The notes below the pieces were generated by a model, which was not told where the DNA came from, did no database searches, and saw only the letters and a program-made list of their open reading frames with translations. The position numbers and the translations under genes are program-made. From NCBI RefSeq assembly GCF_008710095.1, contig NZ_VYKJ01000012.1:141768-205767 (forward strand): a stretch of DNA of 64,000 nucleotides. Reading direction: 5' to 3'. This DNA comes from Affinibrenneria salicis (GTDB lineage Bacteria > Pseudomonadota > Gammaproteobacteria > Enterobacterales > Enterobacteriaceae). This document shows, piece after piece, positions 24,963 to 34,741 of the stretch. The stretch's first letter is position 1, and each line of letters opens with the position of its first letter.

Positions 24963-24980
24963 GCCCTGCCGGGCAGGGCG
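24963..24980 (+). other. Intercistronic stem-loop between binding-protein and ATPase genes
   Basis: GCCCTGC pairs with GCAGGGC around a 3-4-base loop in the 104-base spacer. Such hairpins commonly protect the upstream message and give more binding protein than membrane components; that role is inferred. Confidence 0.5.
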
Positions 24981-25049
24981 GAATGAATCAGGCGGCCGTC
25001 CGGGCCGGCACGCCGTGCCGCCGACGGCTGTCACGGCAGGAGGTAGTCG

Positions 25050-26597
25050 ATGACCGAACCTTTATTAAATATTACCGATCTGGCCAAAAGTTTCTCCGGC
25101 GTCTGGGCGCTGAATAAAGTGCAGCTCAGCGTACGGCCGGGCGAGATTCACGCGCTGCTGGGCGAGAACGGCGCCGGTAAGTCCACGCTGTTGAAAGCGC
25201 TGTCGGGCGCGCAGCCGCAGACCAGCGGAGAGATCCGGTTCGACGGTCGTTCGCTGTCGCCGTTGGATTCGCCGGTCGAGCGACAGAATATGGGCATTAT
25301 CACCATTTATCAGGAGTTTAATCTGCTGCCTAACATGACGGTGGCGGAAAACATGTTTCTGGGCCGCGAGCCGCGCTATCGCAATCTGTTGGTCGATGAG
25401 GCGGCGGTCAACCAGGAGGCGGGCAGCGTACTGTCGTATCTGAAATTGACGATAGAACCGACCACGCAGATCGCGCGCCTGAGCGTGGCGCAACAGCAGA
25501 TGGTGGAGATTGCCCGCGCGCTGACGCTTAACGCCCGGTTGATCATCATGGACGAACCTTCCGCCGCGCTGAGCGACAGCGAAGTGGAGAGTCTGCACCG
25601 CGTGGTGCGGGAACTGAAAGCGCGCGGCGTCAGCGTGATCTATGTGACGCACCGGCTGCACGAGGTATTTCAGCTTTGCGATCGCTTCACCGTCCTGCAG
25701 GACGGGCGCTATACCGGCTCGGGTAATGTGGCCGAGATGCACGTAGCGGAAATTATCCGCATGATGGTCGGTCGCGATGTGGTGTTCGATCGCCGGCCCG
25801 CCGCGCAAACCCGGCACCGCGACAAGCCCGTTCGCCTGGCGGTGCGCGGGCTGAGCCGGGAAAAGCCGCCGCTGGATCCGCACGGCATCGCCCTGCAGAA
25901 CATCAGCTTCGAGGTGCATCAGGGGGAAGTGTTGGGTCTCGCCGGTCTGGTCGGGGCGGGGCGCACCGAGGTGGCGCGCTGCCTGTTTGGCGCGGATCGC
26001 TTCGCCTGCGGGGAGTTTCTGCTCGACGGCCAGCCTTATGTGCCGCTCAACCCGCAGCATGCGCTGGCGCAGGGCATCGCGCTGGTGCCGGAAGACCGTA
26101 AGAAAGAGGGCGCGGTGCTGGGCCTGTCCATTCGCGAAAACATCACGCTTTCCAGCCTTTCCGGGCTGCTGCGCTGGCGCTGGTTTACCAGCAAGAGCAA
26201 GGAAGATCGGCTGATCGAACATTATCGTCAGGCGCTGCAGATCAAAATGGTCAACAGCGAGCAGGCGGTGCGAAAACTGTCCGGCGGCAACCAGCAGAAG
26301 ATAATCCTGGCGCGCTGTATGGCGATGGAGCCCAAAGTGCTGATCGTGGACGAGCCGACGCGCGGCATTGATGTCGGCACTAAATCCGAGGTTCACCAGG
26401 TCCTGTTTGATATGGCCAGCCGGGGCGTGGCCGTGGTGGTGATTTCCTCCGATTTACCGGAGGTCATGGCCATTGCCGATCGCATTATCACCCTGAGCGA
26501 AGGGCGGGTGACCGGTGAAATACACGGCGATGACGCGACCGAAGAGAGGCTGATGACCATGATGGCCATCTGCCATGACGCACCACATGCAGCATAA
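25050..26597 (+). CDS. Sugar ABC transporter ATP-binding protein (two ABC domains)
   Basis: A 515-residue RbsA/MglA-type ATPase with two nucleotide-binding domains. Domain 1: Walker A GENGAGKST (about 37-45), signature LSVAQQQMVEIAR (about 145-157), Walker B LIIMDEPSAAL (about 164-174). Domain 2: the degenerate Walker A GLVGAGRTEVAR, signature KLSGGNQQKIILAR (about 411-424) and Walker B VLIVDEPTRGIDVG (about 430-443). This asymmetry is normal for the ribose/galactose group. GCAGGAGG precedes the ATG. It powers uptake through the permease encoded 14 bases downstream. Confidence 0.95.
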   Translation: MTEPLLNITDLAKSFSGVWALNKVQLSVRPGEIHALLGENGAGKSTLLKALSGAQPQTSGEIRFDGRSLSPLDSPVERQNMGIITIYQEFNLLPNMTVAENMFLGREPRYRNLLVDEAAVNQEAGSVLSYLKLTIEPTTQIARLSVAQQQMVEIARALTLNARLIIMDEPSAALSDSEVESLHRVVRELKARGVSVIYVTHRLHEVFQLCDRFTVLQDGRYTGSGNVAEMHVAEIIRMMVGRDVVFDRRPAAQTRHRDKPVRLAVRGLSREKPPLDPHGIALQNISFEVHQGEVLGLAGLVGAGRTEVARCLFGADRFACGEFLLDGQPYVPLNPQHALAQGIALVPEDRKKEGAVLGLSIRENITLSSLSGLLRWRWFTSKSKEDRLIEHYRQALQIKMVNSEQAVRKLSGGNQQKIILARCMAMEPKVLIVDEPTRGIDVGTKSEVHQVLFDMASRGVAVVVISSDLPEVMAIADRIITLSEGRVTGEIHGDDATEERLMTMMAICHDAPHAA

Positions 26598-26611
26598 CGG
26601 AGGCTACTGAT

Positions 26612-27637
26612 ATGCAGCCGCTTTCTAAGACGCAGACCCAGGCGAAGGTCCACGGTCGTTTTGACCCCATTGCCTTTTTTGAACGATTCGGCGTGTTTTT
26701 TTTCATGATCCTGCTGCTGATCTTCTTTCAACTGCAGAACAGCAATTTCCTGAGCGAACGGAATATCGTCAACATTCTGACCGAGGTATCCATCTACGGC
26801 ATCATGGCGGTCGGCATGACGTTCGTCATCCTTACCGCCGGCATCGATCTGTCGGTCGGTTCGATTCTGGCCGTCTGCGCCATGATGGCGGCCAGCGTGA
26901 TTAAAGGCGATAACTTTACCACGGTGGACGCGGAGGCCTGGAACGGCATGAGCTGGCTGCCCGGCCTCGCCATCTGTCTGGCGATGGGGACGGTTATCGG
27001 CCTGCTGCACGGGCTGGGGGTGACGCGCCTGCGCCTGCCGCCGTTTATCGTTACGCTCGGCGGCATGACTATCTGGCGCGGGCTGACGCTGGTGATTAAC
27101 GACGGCGCGCCGATCGCCGGTTTCGATCCCGGCTATCGCTGGTGGGGGAGAGGCGAGCTGCTCGGCATCTCTATTCCCATCTGGATTTTTGCCCTGGTGG
27201 CGATCGCTGGCTACCTGGCGCTGCATAAAACCCGCTGGGGGCGCTTCGTCTATGCCATCGGCGGCAACCCGGAGGCGGCCCGACTGGCCGGCGTCAACGT
27301 TAATCGGGTGCTGGTCAGCGTGTATGTGGCGATCGGCTTTCTGGCCGGGCTGGCCGGTTTTGTGCTAAGTGCGCGGCTCGGCAGCGCCGAGGCGGTGGCC
27401 GGCATCACGTTCGAACTGCGCGTGATCGCCTCGGTGGTAATCGGCGGGACCTCGCTGATGGGGGGCTATGGCCGGATCAGCGGAACCATTATCGGGTCGA
27501 TCATTATGGGGATTCTGATCAACGGGCTGGTGCTGATGAATGTTTCGGCCTACTACCAGCAGATTATCACCGGGCTGATTATCGTGCTGGCCGTGGCTTT
27601 TGATACCTATGCGAAGAGCCGGCGCGGCGCCATCTGA
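26612..27637 (+). CDS. Sugar ABC transporter permease (RbsC family)
   Basis: A 341-residue polytopic inner-membrane permease (BPD_transp_2 family). Motifs typical of RbsC/YjfF proteins are NILTEVSIYGIMAVGMTFVI, AGIDLSVGSILAVCAM, PPFIVTLGGMTIWRGLTLVI, YAIGGNPEAARLAGVNV and IGGTSLMGGYGRISGTIIGS. About 9-10 membrane segments. It forms the channel for the sugar taken up by this operon. CGGAGG lies upstream of the ATG. There is a single permease gene, so it presumably works as a homodimer. Confidence 0.94.
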   Translation: MQPLSKTQTQAKVHGRFDPIAFFERFGVFFFMILLLIFFQLQNSNFLSERNIVNILTEVSIYGIMAVGMTFVILTAGIDLSVGSILAVCAMMAASVIKGDNFTTVDAEAWNGMSWLPGLAICLAMGTVIGLLHGLGVTRLRLPPFIVTLGGMTIWRGLTLVINDGAPIAGFDPGYRWWGRGELLGISIPIWIFALVAIAGYLALHKTRWGRFVYAIGGNPEAARLAGVNVNRVLVSVYVAIGFLAGLAGFVLSARLGSAEAVAGITFELRVIASVVIGGTSLMGGYGRISGTIIGSIIMGILINGLVLMNVSAYYQQIITGLIIVLAVAFDTYAKSRRGAI

Positions 27638-27677
27638 CGGGGCGGTTCAGGTGATATCAGCAGAGAGGCGAGGGAAT

Positions 27678-28811
27678 ATGAAAAAGGTTCGTATTGGATT
27701 GATTGGCTCCGGCTATATCGGCCGCGCCCATGCCATCGCTTATGCGCAGGCGCCTGTGGTGTTCACGCTGCGCGGACAGTTGGTTAAAGCGATGCTGGCG
27801 GAAACGACGGCGGAATATGCCGCACAGCAGGCGCAAACGCTGGGCTTTCAGCGCTCGACCGGCGACTGGCGCGAGCTGGTCGCCGACCCGGAGATCGATG
27901 TGGTGGATATCTGCTCCCCTAATTTCCTGCATAAGGAGATGGCGCTGGCGGCGATTCGCCACGGTAAGCATGTGTACGCCGAGAAGCCGCTGGCGCTCAA
28001 CGCCGCCGACGCGCGGGAAATGGTGGACGCCGCCCGTCAGGCGGGCGTGAAAACGCTGGTCGGTTTTAACTATATGAAGAATCCGACGGCGAAGCTGGCA
28101 AAGGAGATTATCTCCGGCGGCGAGATTGGCGACGTGGTCCACTTCTACGGCACCCATAATGAAGACTACATGGCGGATCCGCTGGCGCCGATCCACTGGC
28201 ATTGTTTTAAAGAGACGGCCGGGCTGGGCGCGCTGGGCGATCTGGCCGCGCATATTGTCAATATGGCGCACTATCTGGTGGGCGACATCGCCAGCGTTTG
28301 CGGCGATCTGCAGACTGTGATCGGGCAGCGACCGAAAAGCGCCGGATCGGCGCACATGGCGGCGGTGGAAAACGAAGATCAGGCGCACGCCATGCTGCGC
28401 TTCGCCGGCGGAGCCCGCGGCCTGATCGAAACCTCGCGCATCGCCTGCGGGCGAAAAATGGGCTTGAGCTGGTTGGTGACGGGCACCCGGGGCGCGCTGA
28501 GCTTCACGCAGGAGAGAATGGCAGAACTGAAACTGTTTCGCCAGGACGATCCCGCTAATCGCCAGGGTTTTCGCACTATATTGACCGGTCCTTTGCATCC
28601 CGATTATGCGCCGTTTTGTCAGGGCGCCGGCCACGGCATCGGCTTTAACGACCAGAAGACCGTCGAGGCGCGCGACCTGATCGACGGCATCGCTGGCGAT
28701 GCGCCGCTGTGGCCGGACTTTGAAGAAGGATGGAAGGTGTCTCGCGTGCTGGATGCCGTTGCGCTGTCGCATCAGGACGGGCGCTGGGTCGACGTTATCG
28801 AGATCGGCTAA
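27678..28811 (+). CDS. Gfo/Idh/MocA-family oxidoreductase
   Basis: A 377-residue NAD(P)-dependent sugar or polyol dehydrogenase. The Rossmann motif is RIGLIGSGYIGRAHA at residues 4-18. VDICSPNFLHKEM and the EKP motif HVYAEKPLALNAADARE (about 97-113) carry the conserved Lys. GFNYMKNPTAKLAKEII and GALGDLAAHIVNMAHYL supply the Asp/His of the active site in this family. ATG 27678 is preceded by CGAGGGA. It is the last gene of the ABC operon, so it probably oxidises the imported sugar first; inositol-like or keto-sugar routes are possible but unproven. Confidence 0.92.
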   Translation: MKKVRIGLIGSGYIGRAHAIAYAQAPVVFTLRGQLVKAMLAETTAEYAAQQAQTLGFQRSTGDWRELVADPEIDVVDICSPNFLHKEMALAAIRHGKHVYAEKPLALNAADAREMVDAARQAGVKTLVGFNYMKNPTAKLAKEIISGGEIGDVVHFYGTHNEDYMADPLAPIHWHCFKETAGLGALGDLAAHIVNMAHYLVGDIASVCGDLQTVIGQRPKSAGSAHMAAVENEDQAHAMLRFAGGARGLIETSRIACGRKMGLSWLVTGTRGALSFTQERMAELKLFRQDDPANRQGFRTILTGPLHPDYAPFCQGAGHGIGFNDQKTVEARDLIDGIAGDAPLWPDFEEGWKVSRVLDAVALSHQDGRWVDVIEIG

Positions 28812-28818
28812 CCGGTGG

Positions 28819-28842
28819 GCGCGGCGTGAGCGCCGCGCTTTG
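28819..28842 (+). terminator. Terminator after the sugar ABC operon
   Basis: GCGCGGCG (28819-28826) pairs perfectly with CGCCGCGC (28831-28838) around TGAG, followed by a short TTTG. It is 7 bases after the dehydrogenase stop. Confidence 0.6.
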
Positions 28843-28931
28843 CCGGCCGCTGGCCGCCTTAACCGTGTTCTTTCCGTCGACGGCCAGCGTTTCCGTCTGG
28901 CCGCCGCCGTCACGCTCTGCGCGGTACGGCG

Positions 28932-29789
28932 TCATTCGGGAATATGAATACTTTTTTTCATATTCTTCAGCCAGGTGACGATGGTAAAGGTCATGATGAC
29001 CAGCAGCGCCCATGAACTCCACTTCCCGACGTGTACGATCGACCACGCGCCCATCTGATTCGGGTATTTCCAGATGCTGAAAAAAGTGCTGATGTTTTCG
29101 GCCAGCCAGATAAAGAAACCGATCAGGATAAAGGCCAACAGCAACGGCATCTTCCGCTCCCTGTCGTAAGGGGTAAAGATGACGGTGGCGCGGGCATAAA
29201 GCCCCAGCGCGGCGGCGGCGATATACCAGCGATAGTCGCCGATGTAGTGGTGAGTGAAGAAGTTAACGTACACCAGCGTAGCGATTAACGCGGCCAGCCA
29301 GTAGGGCGGGTGATGGCGTATTTTTAAATCGAACAGACGCCAGCACTGGATGATGTAGCTGCCGATAGAGGCGTACATAAAGCCGGCAAAAAGCGGAACG
29401 CCAAAGACCTTAGTCCAGGCGAAATCGGGGTAGGTCCAGGAGCGAATGCCGGAAGAGGTTTTGAACACTTCCAGCGCGAACCCGACGAGGTGAAACAGGG
29501 TGACGGCCTTTAGCTCATCCAGCGTTTCCAGCTTGCTGAAGATCATCCACGCCTGAATCAGCAGGGCGATGACCAACAGCAAATCATAGCGAGGAATCGA
29601 CAGCCAGCCGGCTTTGGGCACGGTAAACACGGCAAGAAAAAACAGGCCGACAAAAATACAGGCCCTGGCTTCTTTAACGCCAAAATAAAAAAACTCGACG
29701 CAAAATCGACGCCAGCCCTGCAGAGAATGATGTGTTTTCGTTTGATATTGCTGCAGAAAATGCTGATCCAGTGCTTGCAGTAACTTCAT
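28932..29789 (-). CDS. DUF817 integral membrane protein
   Basis: A 285-residue protein with about eight hydrophobic segments. Its sequence fits the DUF817 family: GVKEARACIFVGLFFLAVF, VGFALEVFKTSSGIRSWTYPD, PLFAGFMYASIGSYIIQCWR and FFTHHYIGDYRWYI. Family function is unknown. Conserved His, Tyr, Asp and Trp residues in loops suggest an enzyme or transporter active site, but this is speculation. It lies downstream of pta on the same strand, beyond the pta terminator, so it probably has its own promoter. Confidence 0.85.
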   Translation of the reverse strand: MKLLQALDQHFLQQYQTKTHHSLQGWRRFCVEFFYFGVKEARACIFVGLFFLAVFTVPKAGWLSIPRYDLLLVIALLIQAWMIFSKLETLDELKAVTLFHLVGFALEVFKTSSGIRSWTYPDFAWTKVFGVPLFAGFMYASIGSYIIQCWRLFDLKIRHHPPYWLAALIATLVYVNFFTHHYIGDYRWYIAAAALGLYARATVIFTPYDRERKMPLLLAFILIGFFIWLAENISTFFSIWKYPNQMGAWSIVHVGKWSSWALLVIMTFTIVTWLKNMKKSIHIPE

Positions 29790-29829
29790 TGGGTATCCAT
29801 AAATGTGTCGTGACGGCGGTCAGCGCGAT

Positions 29830-29858
29830 AAAAAACGCCAGCCTGTTTCAGGCTGGCG
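29830..29858 (-). terminator. Rho-independent terminator of pta
   Basis: On the minus strand CGCCAGCCTG (29858-29849) pairs with CAGGCTGGCG (29845-29836), with loop AAA and then a run of T. It is 37 bases after the pta stop. Confidence 0.9.
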
Positions 29859-29894
29859 CGACGGGTGACCATATTGGTCGGAGAAACAGCGGCC

Positions 29895-32033
29895 TTAGAG
29901 CTGGGTCGCCTGAATCGCCGTCAATGCAACGGTGTACACGATGTCATCGACCAGCGCACCGCGCGACAGATCGTTAACCGGCTTACGCATACCCTGCAGC
30001 ATCGGTCCGATGGAGATCAGATCGGCGGAACGCTGTACGGCTTTGTAAGTGGTGTTGCCGGTGTTCAGATCCGGGAAGATGAACACGGTCGCCTGGCCGG
30101 CAACCGGCGAATTCGGCGCTTTAGACTTCGCCACATCGGCCATGATGGCGGCGTCGTACTGCAGCGGACCGTCGATGATCAGATCCGGACGTTTTTCCTG
30201 CGCCAGGCGGGTAGCCTCGCGCACTTTTTCCACATCGCTGCCTGCGCCGGAGTTACCGGTAGAGTAAGAGATCATGGCGACGCGCGGGTCGATGCCGAAA
30301 GCGCTGGCCGAGTCGGCGGACTGGATGGCGATTTCAGCCAGCTGTTCCGCCGTCGGGTCCGGGTTAATGGCGCAGTCGCCGTATACCAGTACCTGTTCAG
30401 GCAGCAGCATAAAGAAGACGGAAGAAACCAGCGAGCTGCCCGGCGCGGTTTTGATTAACTGCAGCGGCGGACGGATGGTGTTGGCGGTGGTGTGAACCGC
30501 GCCGGACACCAGACCGTCGACTTCGCCCTGTTCCAGCATCAGGGTGCCCAACACCACGTTGTCTTCCAGCTGTTCACGCGCAACGACTTCGGTCATGCCT
30601 TTGTTTTTGCGCAGTTCAACCAGACGCGGAACATAACGTTCGCGCACGGCGATTGGATCGATGATTTCGATGCCTTTACCCAGCTCAACGCCCTGTACGG
30701 CGGCCACGCGCTGAATTTCATCCGGATTACCCAGCAGCACGCAGTGCGCGATGCCGCGTTCGGCGCAGATAGAGGCCGCTTTGACGGTACGCGGTTCGTC
30801 GCCTTCCGGCAGAACGATGCGTTTACCGGCTTTGCGCGCCAGTTCGGTCAGCTGATAGCGGAAGGCCGGCGGCGACAGGCGACGCGAACGTTCAGACGCC
30901 GCGCTCAGCGAATCGATCCACTGGCTGTCGATGTGGCGCGCCACGTATTCCTGCACTTTTTCCACACGTTCGCTGTCATCGGCCGGCACTTCGAGATTGA
31001 AGCTCTGCAGGCTGAGCGACGTCTGCCAGGTGTTGGTGTTCACCATGAATACCGGCAGGCCGGTCTGGAATGCGCGTTCGCACAGTTTGCCGATGCGCGG
31101 ATCCATTTCGTAGCCGCCGGTCAGCAGCAGGGCGCCGATTTCCACGCCGTTCATCGCGGCCAGGCAGGCGGCGACCAGAACGTCGGGACGGTCGGCGGAA
31201 GTCACCAGCAGAGAGCCGGGACGGAAATGTTCCAGCATATGCGGAATGCTGCGCGCGCAGAACGTCACGGATTTAACCCGACGGGTGCGCAGGTCGCCTT
31301 CGTTGATGATGCGGGCGTCCAGGTGCTTCGCCATATCGATCGCGCGGGTCGCGATCAGATCGAAGCTCCACGGCACGCAGCCCAGCACCGGCAGCGGGCT
31401 GTTGGCAAACAGCAGTTTCGGATCGATATTGGCGATGTTGGCTTTGCTGGAATCGTCAAAGATTTCCGACAGATCCGGACGGGTGCGGCCCTGTTCGTCA
31501 ACCGGCGCGTTGAGTTTATTGATGATGACGCCGGTGATGTTTTTGTTTTTGCTGCCGCCGAAGCTGGAACGCGCCAGCTCGATACGTTCTTTCAATTGAT
31601 CCGGCGAATCATTGCCCAGCGCCAGAACAAAGACGATTTCCGCGTTCAGCGTCTTGGCGATTTCATAGTTCAGCGCGTTGGCGAACTGATGTTTGCGCGT
31701 CGGCACCAGACCTTCCACCAGAACCACTTCGGCGTCCTGGGTGTTTTCATGGTAGCGAGCGATGATCTCTTCCATCAGTACATCCTGCTGATTCGAACCC
31801 AGCAGGTTTTCCACGTGGTTTATATCCAGCGGCTCTGCGGCGGTGATGGCAGAGTTGGCGCGGATGATGGTGGTGGTTTGATCGGGAGCGTTGCTGCCGG
31901 AGCGCGGCTGAGCGATCGGTTTGAATACGCTCAGGCGAACGCCTTTTTGTTCCATGGCGCGAATGACACCCAGGCTGACGCTCGTCAGACCAACGCTGGT
32001 GCCAGTGGGGATCAACATGATTGTACGGGACAC
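29895..32033 (-). CDS. pta: Phosphate acetyltransferase
   Basis: A 712-residue enzyme converting acetyl-CoA and phosphate to acetyl phosphate, the partner of AckA in acetate overflow and acetyl-phosphate signalling. It has the long enterobacterial form: an N-terminal P-loop NTPase-like domain ([21 protein letters not shown]), a middle DRTGG domain ([20 protein letters not shown]), and the C-terminal catalytic PTA_PTB domain from about residue 390 ([40 protein letters not shown]). Length is close to E. coli Pta (714). The start is GTG at 32033, as in E. coli, with AGAGGT upstream. It follows ackA with a strong hairpin between them. Confidence 0.98.
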   Translation of the reverse strand: MSRTIMLIPTGTSVGLTSVSLGVIRAMEQKGVRLSVFKPIAQPRSGSNAPDQTTTIIRANSAITAAEPLDINHVENLLGSNQQDVLMEEIIARYHENTQDAEVVLVEGLVPTRKHQFANALNYEIAKTLNAEIVFVLALGNDSPDQLKERIELARSSFGGSKNKNITGVIINKLNAPVDEQGRTRPDLSEIFDDSSKANIANIDPKLLFANSPLPVLGCVPWSFDLIATRAIDMAKHLDARIINEGDLRTRRVKSVTFCARSIPHMLEHFRPGSLLVTSADRPDVLVAACLAAMNGVEIGALLLTGGYEMDPRIGKLCERAFQTGLPVFMVNTNTWQTSLSLQSFNLEVPADDSERVEKVQEYVARHIDSQWIDSLSAASERSRRLSPPAFRYQLTELARKAGKRIVLPEGDEPRTVKAASICAERGIAHCVLLGNPDEIQRVAAVQGVELGKGIEIIDPIAVRERYVPRLVELRKNKGMTEVVAREQLEDNVVLGTLMLEQGEVDGLVSGAVHTTANTIRPPLQLIKTAPGSSLVSSVFFMLLPEQVLVYGDCAINPDPTAEQLAEIAIQSADSASAFGIDPRVAMISYSTGNSGAGSDVEKVREATRLAQEKRPDLIIDGPLQYDAAIMADVAKSKAPNSPVAGQATVFIFPDLNTGNTTYKAVQRSADLISIGPMLQGMRKPVNDLSRGALVDDIVYTVALTAIQATQL

Positions 32034-32064
32034 GGCTAAACCTCTTTACGGTTGCTCGTTAGTC

Positions 32065-32099
32065 AAAAACGACACCGTCAGCCTGGGCTGACGGTGTCG
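32065..32099 (-). terminator. Hairpin between ackA and pta (intrinsic terminator/attenuator)
   Basis: CGACACCGTCAG is mirrored by CTGACGGTGTCG across a GC-rich loop, and on the minus strand the stem is followed by TTTTTGAC. It lies 10 bases after the ackA stop and 32 before pta, so part of the transcription may end here, setting an ackA to pta ratio. Confidence 0.8.
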
Positions 32100-32108
32100 G
32101 GGATTATT

Positions 32109-33311
32109 TTACGCGGTCAGACGGAGGGCGTCTTGGGCGATAACCAATTCTTCGTTGGTTGGGATCACCAGCGCCGGGCGGCTGCCGTCTTTGGCGATAT
32201 TGCCGCCGTTGCCAAAGCGGGCGGCCAGGTTGCGTTCATGATCGGCGGCAAAGCCCAGCAGACCCAGACTATTCAGCGTCAGTTCACGCATATTGGCCGC
32301 GTTTTCACCAATGCCGCCGGTGAAGATAATCGCGTCCAGACGGCCTTCCATCAGCGCGCTGTATGCGCCGATGTATTTGGCCAGTCGATGACAAAAGACT
32401 TTCATCGCCCGGCTGGCGTCGTCTTTGGTGGTGTAGTTTTCTTCCACGTAGCGGAAGTCGCTGGTGACTTCGGTCAGACCCTGCAGACCGGACTCTTTGG
32501 TCAGCAGTTTGTTGATCTGATCTACGCTCATGCCCAGAGAATCATGCAGATGGAATACGATCGCCGGATCGATGTCGCCGCTGCGCGTTCCCATAACCAG
32601 ACCTTCCAGCGGGGTCAGACCCATAGAGGTATCGACGCATTTCCCATTGCGCACGGCCGTTACGGAACCGCCGTTGCCCAGATGGCAGGTAATGATGTTC
32701 AGTTCGTCAACCGGCTTGTTCAGCGCTTTGGCCGCCTGCTGAGTCACATAGAAGTGGCTGGTGCCGTGGGCGCCGTAGCGACGGATGTGGTGGTCTTTAT
32801 ACAGATTGTACGGCAGCGCATAAAGGTAGGCTTCTTCCGTCATGGTCTGATGGAACGCGGTATCGAATACGGCCACGTTCTTGTCTTTCAGCGTCGGGAA
32901 GGATTTCATCGCTTCGGCGATACCGATCAGGTGCGCCGGGTTATGCAGAGGTGCAAAAGGAACGGAATCTTTGATACCCTGCAGGACATCGTCGTTGATT
33001 ACGGCTGACTGGGTAAATTTCTCACCGCCGTGAACGATACGGTGGCCGATAGCGACCAGTTGAGCAGAAAGTTCAGGCTTCTGCGCCAGAATGGTGTTAA
33101 CGATGAAGTTGAGTGCTTCGCTGTGGGCGGCACCGGCGCCGAGTGCGGACTCCTGTTTGCCGCCATCGATCTTCCACTTGATGCGCGCTTCAGGAAGGTG
33201 AAAACACTCGGCCAGACCAGACAGGTGTTCTTCGCCGTTGGTCGCGTCAATGATGGCAAACTTGAGGGATGAGCTGCCACAGTTAAGAACCAGTACTAAC
33301 TTACTCGACAT
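32109..33311 (-). CDS. ackA: Acetate kinase
   Basis: A 400-residue acetate kinase that makes ATP and acetate from acetyl phosphate and ADP. The ASKHA-fold signatures are present: [14 protein letters not shown] at residues 5-18, [14 protein letters not shown] (about 89-102), FDTAFHQTM (about 147-155), the ATP-binding [13 protein letters not shown] and [15 protein letters not shown] (about 206-220), and [16 protein letters not shown] (about 326-341). Length equals the E. coli enzyme. It is the first gene of the ackA-pta unit. GTAGGT precedes the ATG. Confidence 0.98.
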   Translation of the reverse strand: MSSKLVLVLNCGSSSLKFAIIDATNGEEHLSGLAECFHLPEARIKWKIDGGKQESALGAGAAHSEALNFIVNTILAQKPELSAQLVAIGHRIVHGGEKFTQSAVINDDVLQGIKDSVPFAPLHNPAHLIGIAEAMKSFPTLKDKNVAVFDTAFHQTMTEEAYLYALPYNLYKDHHIRRYGAHGTSHFYVTQQAAKALNKPVDELNIITCHLGNGGSVTAVRNGKCVDTSMGLTPLEGLVMGTRSGDIDPAIVFHLHDSLGMSVDQINKLLTKESGLQGLTEVTSDFRYVEENYTTKDDASRAMKVFCHRLAKYIGAYSALMEGRLDAIIFTGGIGENAANMRELTLNSLGLLGFAADHERNLAARFGNGGNIAKDGSRPALVIPTNEELVIAQDALRLTA

Positions 33312-33715
33312 GGAAGTACCTACTTGTTATACAGGGTTAAAAAATGTCGGCAAATCCAGCATAGCGCAGACATCTGCTGACATTTATGATTAACGTCATG
33401 GTCTGGCGCATATGACCAGACATAACGACGAAAAAGTGCCAGATTTCCCGGCTAATATTACGTAACTTATAGACGAAACACACGTTACGATAACGATAGG
33501 TCATTACCCTGGTGAAGTATGTGTGTTTTCATGTTTGCTCGGCTGGCGGCAGAGGGAGATTTCAGCGCCTTAACGGCATGATTACCCTGCGGCCAAAAGG
33601 CCGGACTAGGATACCGATAGCCCAGATTAAATACAAAATATTTTTTAACATTATAAAAATTAGTTGTTGGTTTATACGGGAATTTTATTTTTTACATAAG
33701 AAGTTGAGGTCAGCC
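33312..33715. other. Divergent ackA / yfbV control region, no gene seen
   Basis: This 404-base AT-rich region separates ackA (minus) from yfbV (plus). It contains ATGATTAACGTCAT (33387-33400), which resembles an FNR box weakly. The inverted pair GTCTGG (33401-33406) and CCAGAC (33416-33421) is also present. ackA is anaerobically induced in E. coli, so an FNR or ArcA site is expected, but neither assignment is secure. Confidence 0.35.
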
Positions 33716-34171
33716 ATGGCGACAAAACCTACCGGGTCGGTTAGCTGGTTCCGTTTATTCCAGCACGGTCAGCGCTATATGAAAACCTGGCCGTCAGACA
33801 AACGCCTGGCGCCGGTCTTCCCGGAAAACCGGGTGGCGAAGGCCACGCAGTTTGGCGTGCGCATTATGCCGCCGCTGGCCATTTTTACGCTTACCTGGCA
33901 GATCGCGCTGGGCGGCCACCTGGGCCCGGCCATCGCCACCGCGCTATTTGCCTGCAGCCTGCCGATGCAGGGCCTGTGGTGGCTGGGGCGCCGCGCCGTC
34001 ACCCCGCTTCCCCCTTCTTTATTACAATGGTTCCATGATATCCGCCATAAGCTGCTGGAAGCCGGACAGGCGCTGGCGCCGCTGGAAGAAGCGCCGACCT
34101 ACCAGTCGCTGGCCGACGTGCTGCGGCGCGCCTTTAAACAGCTGGATAAAACGTTTCTGGATGATTTGTAA
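33716..34171 (+). CDS. yfbV: YfbV (UPF0208) membrane protein
   Basis: A 151-residue protein, the same length as E. coli YfbV and very similar to it ([35 protein letters not shown]). It has two hydrophobic segments near residues 45-90. In E. coli YfbV has been linked to insulation of the Ter macrodomain of the chromosome. ATG 33716 is chosen because GAGGT lies just upstream; longer in-frame starts give no plausible sequence. It is transcribed divergently from ackA, as in E. coli. Confidence 0.95.
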   Translation: MATKPTGSVSWFRLFQHGQRYMKTWPSDKRLAPVFPENRVAKATQFGVRIMPPLAIFTLTWQIALGGHLGPAIATALFACSLPMQGLWWLGRRAVTPLPPSLLQWFHDIRHKLLEAGQALAPLEEAPTYQSLADVLRRAFKQLDKTFLDDL

Positions 34172-34194
34172 GCATTTTTATGCTTTATTGTCAC

Positions 34195-34535
34195 ATGCTC
34201 TAACTAATTCTGGCTGTGGGACAAAATGTTCCCGTTTTGCACAACGCCACGTGTCGACCCGGTATGGGCGAGGCGCATGAATGCGTCCCGTAACGCGACA
34301 AGCGAGGGGCAAGTCCGACGGGGACAACTTTGTCCAGCCAGCGGCTGGCCTCTGTGGGGCAAGGTGTTTGTCATTAATCCTGGTGTGCTTACACAGGTAT
34401 ACGTGATTCGGGCGACAAATCCGTCGGGAGCGGAGTTGAACGCCGTTGGCCGCGCCCCGCACGGGTAGGCCCAGGGACGGGACGAATAATTGAGCGCAGC
34501 CGATGCACCTGCAACCTGAAGTATAACGAGTATTC
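34195..34535 (-). repeat. Dispersed repeat, long inverted copy C
   Basis: The 570-base gap between yfbV and yfbU is largely an inverted copy of the long dispersed repeat. It begins CTCTAACTAATTCTGG near 34199 and ends GCACCTGCAACCTGAAGTAT then AACGAGTAT. Read on the minus strand it shares blocks with copy B2 at 16130-16387: the CGGCGTTCA..GATTTGTCGC..ATCAC block and a palindrome near GACAAAGTTGTCCCCGTCGG beside GCCAGCCGCTGG. It is about 80 bases longer than B2, in an inserted GC-rich block. After it, 34536-34741 includes a GC-rich inverted repeat (CGGCCTCTTTCGGGCGG near 34548 and its mirror near 34570), and no gene. Confidence 0.68.
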
Positions 34536-34741
34536 CGTCTGGCCTCTTTCGGGCGGCCGGAGTATCTGCCGCCCGAAAGAGGCCGGACGGCGCGGCGGGA
34601 AACGGCGTTTCCCGCCGCGCTAAGGCAATGCAATGGCTGGCATCGGTCTCACTCCCTGTTGGCGTGCGCGATGCGGCAAAACCCCTATGTCGATAACGTG
34701 AATAACGCGGCGCATGCCGATATGAGGTTCAGGAGAGCACC

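Noticed and set aside
30492..32039. 515-codon plus-strand frame opposite pta
   Set aside because: It is the complement of the well-supported pta gene and has a composition typical of antisense frames.
33387..33400. FNR-like box before ackA
   Set aside because: ATGAT-N4-GTCAT differs from TTGAT-N4-ATCAA at three positions; kept only as a remark.
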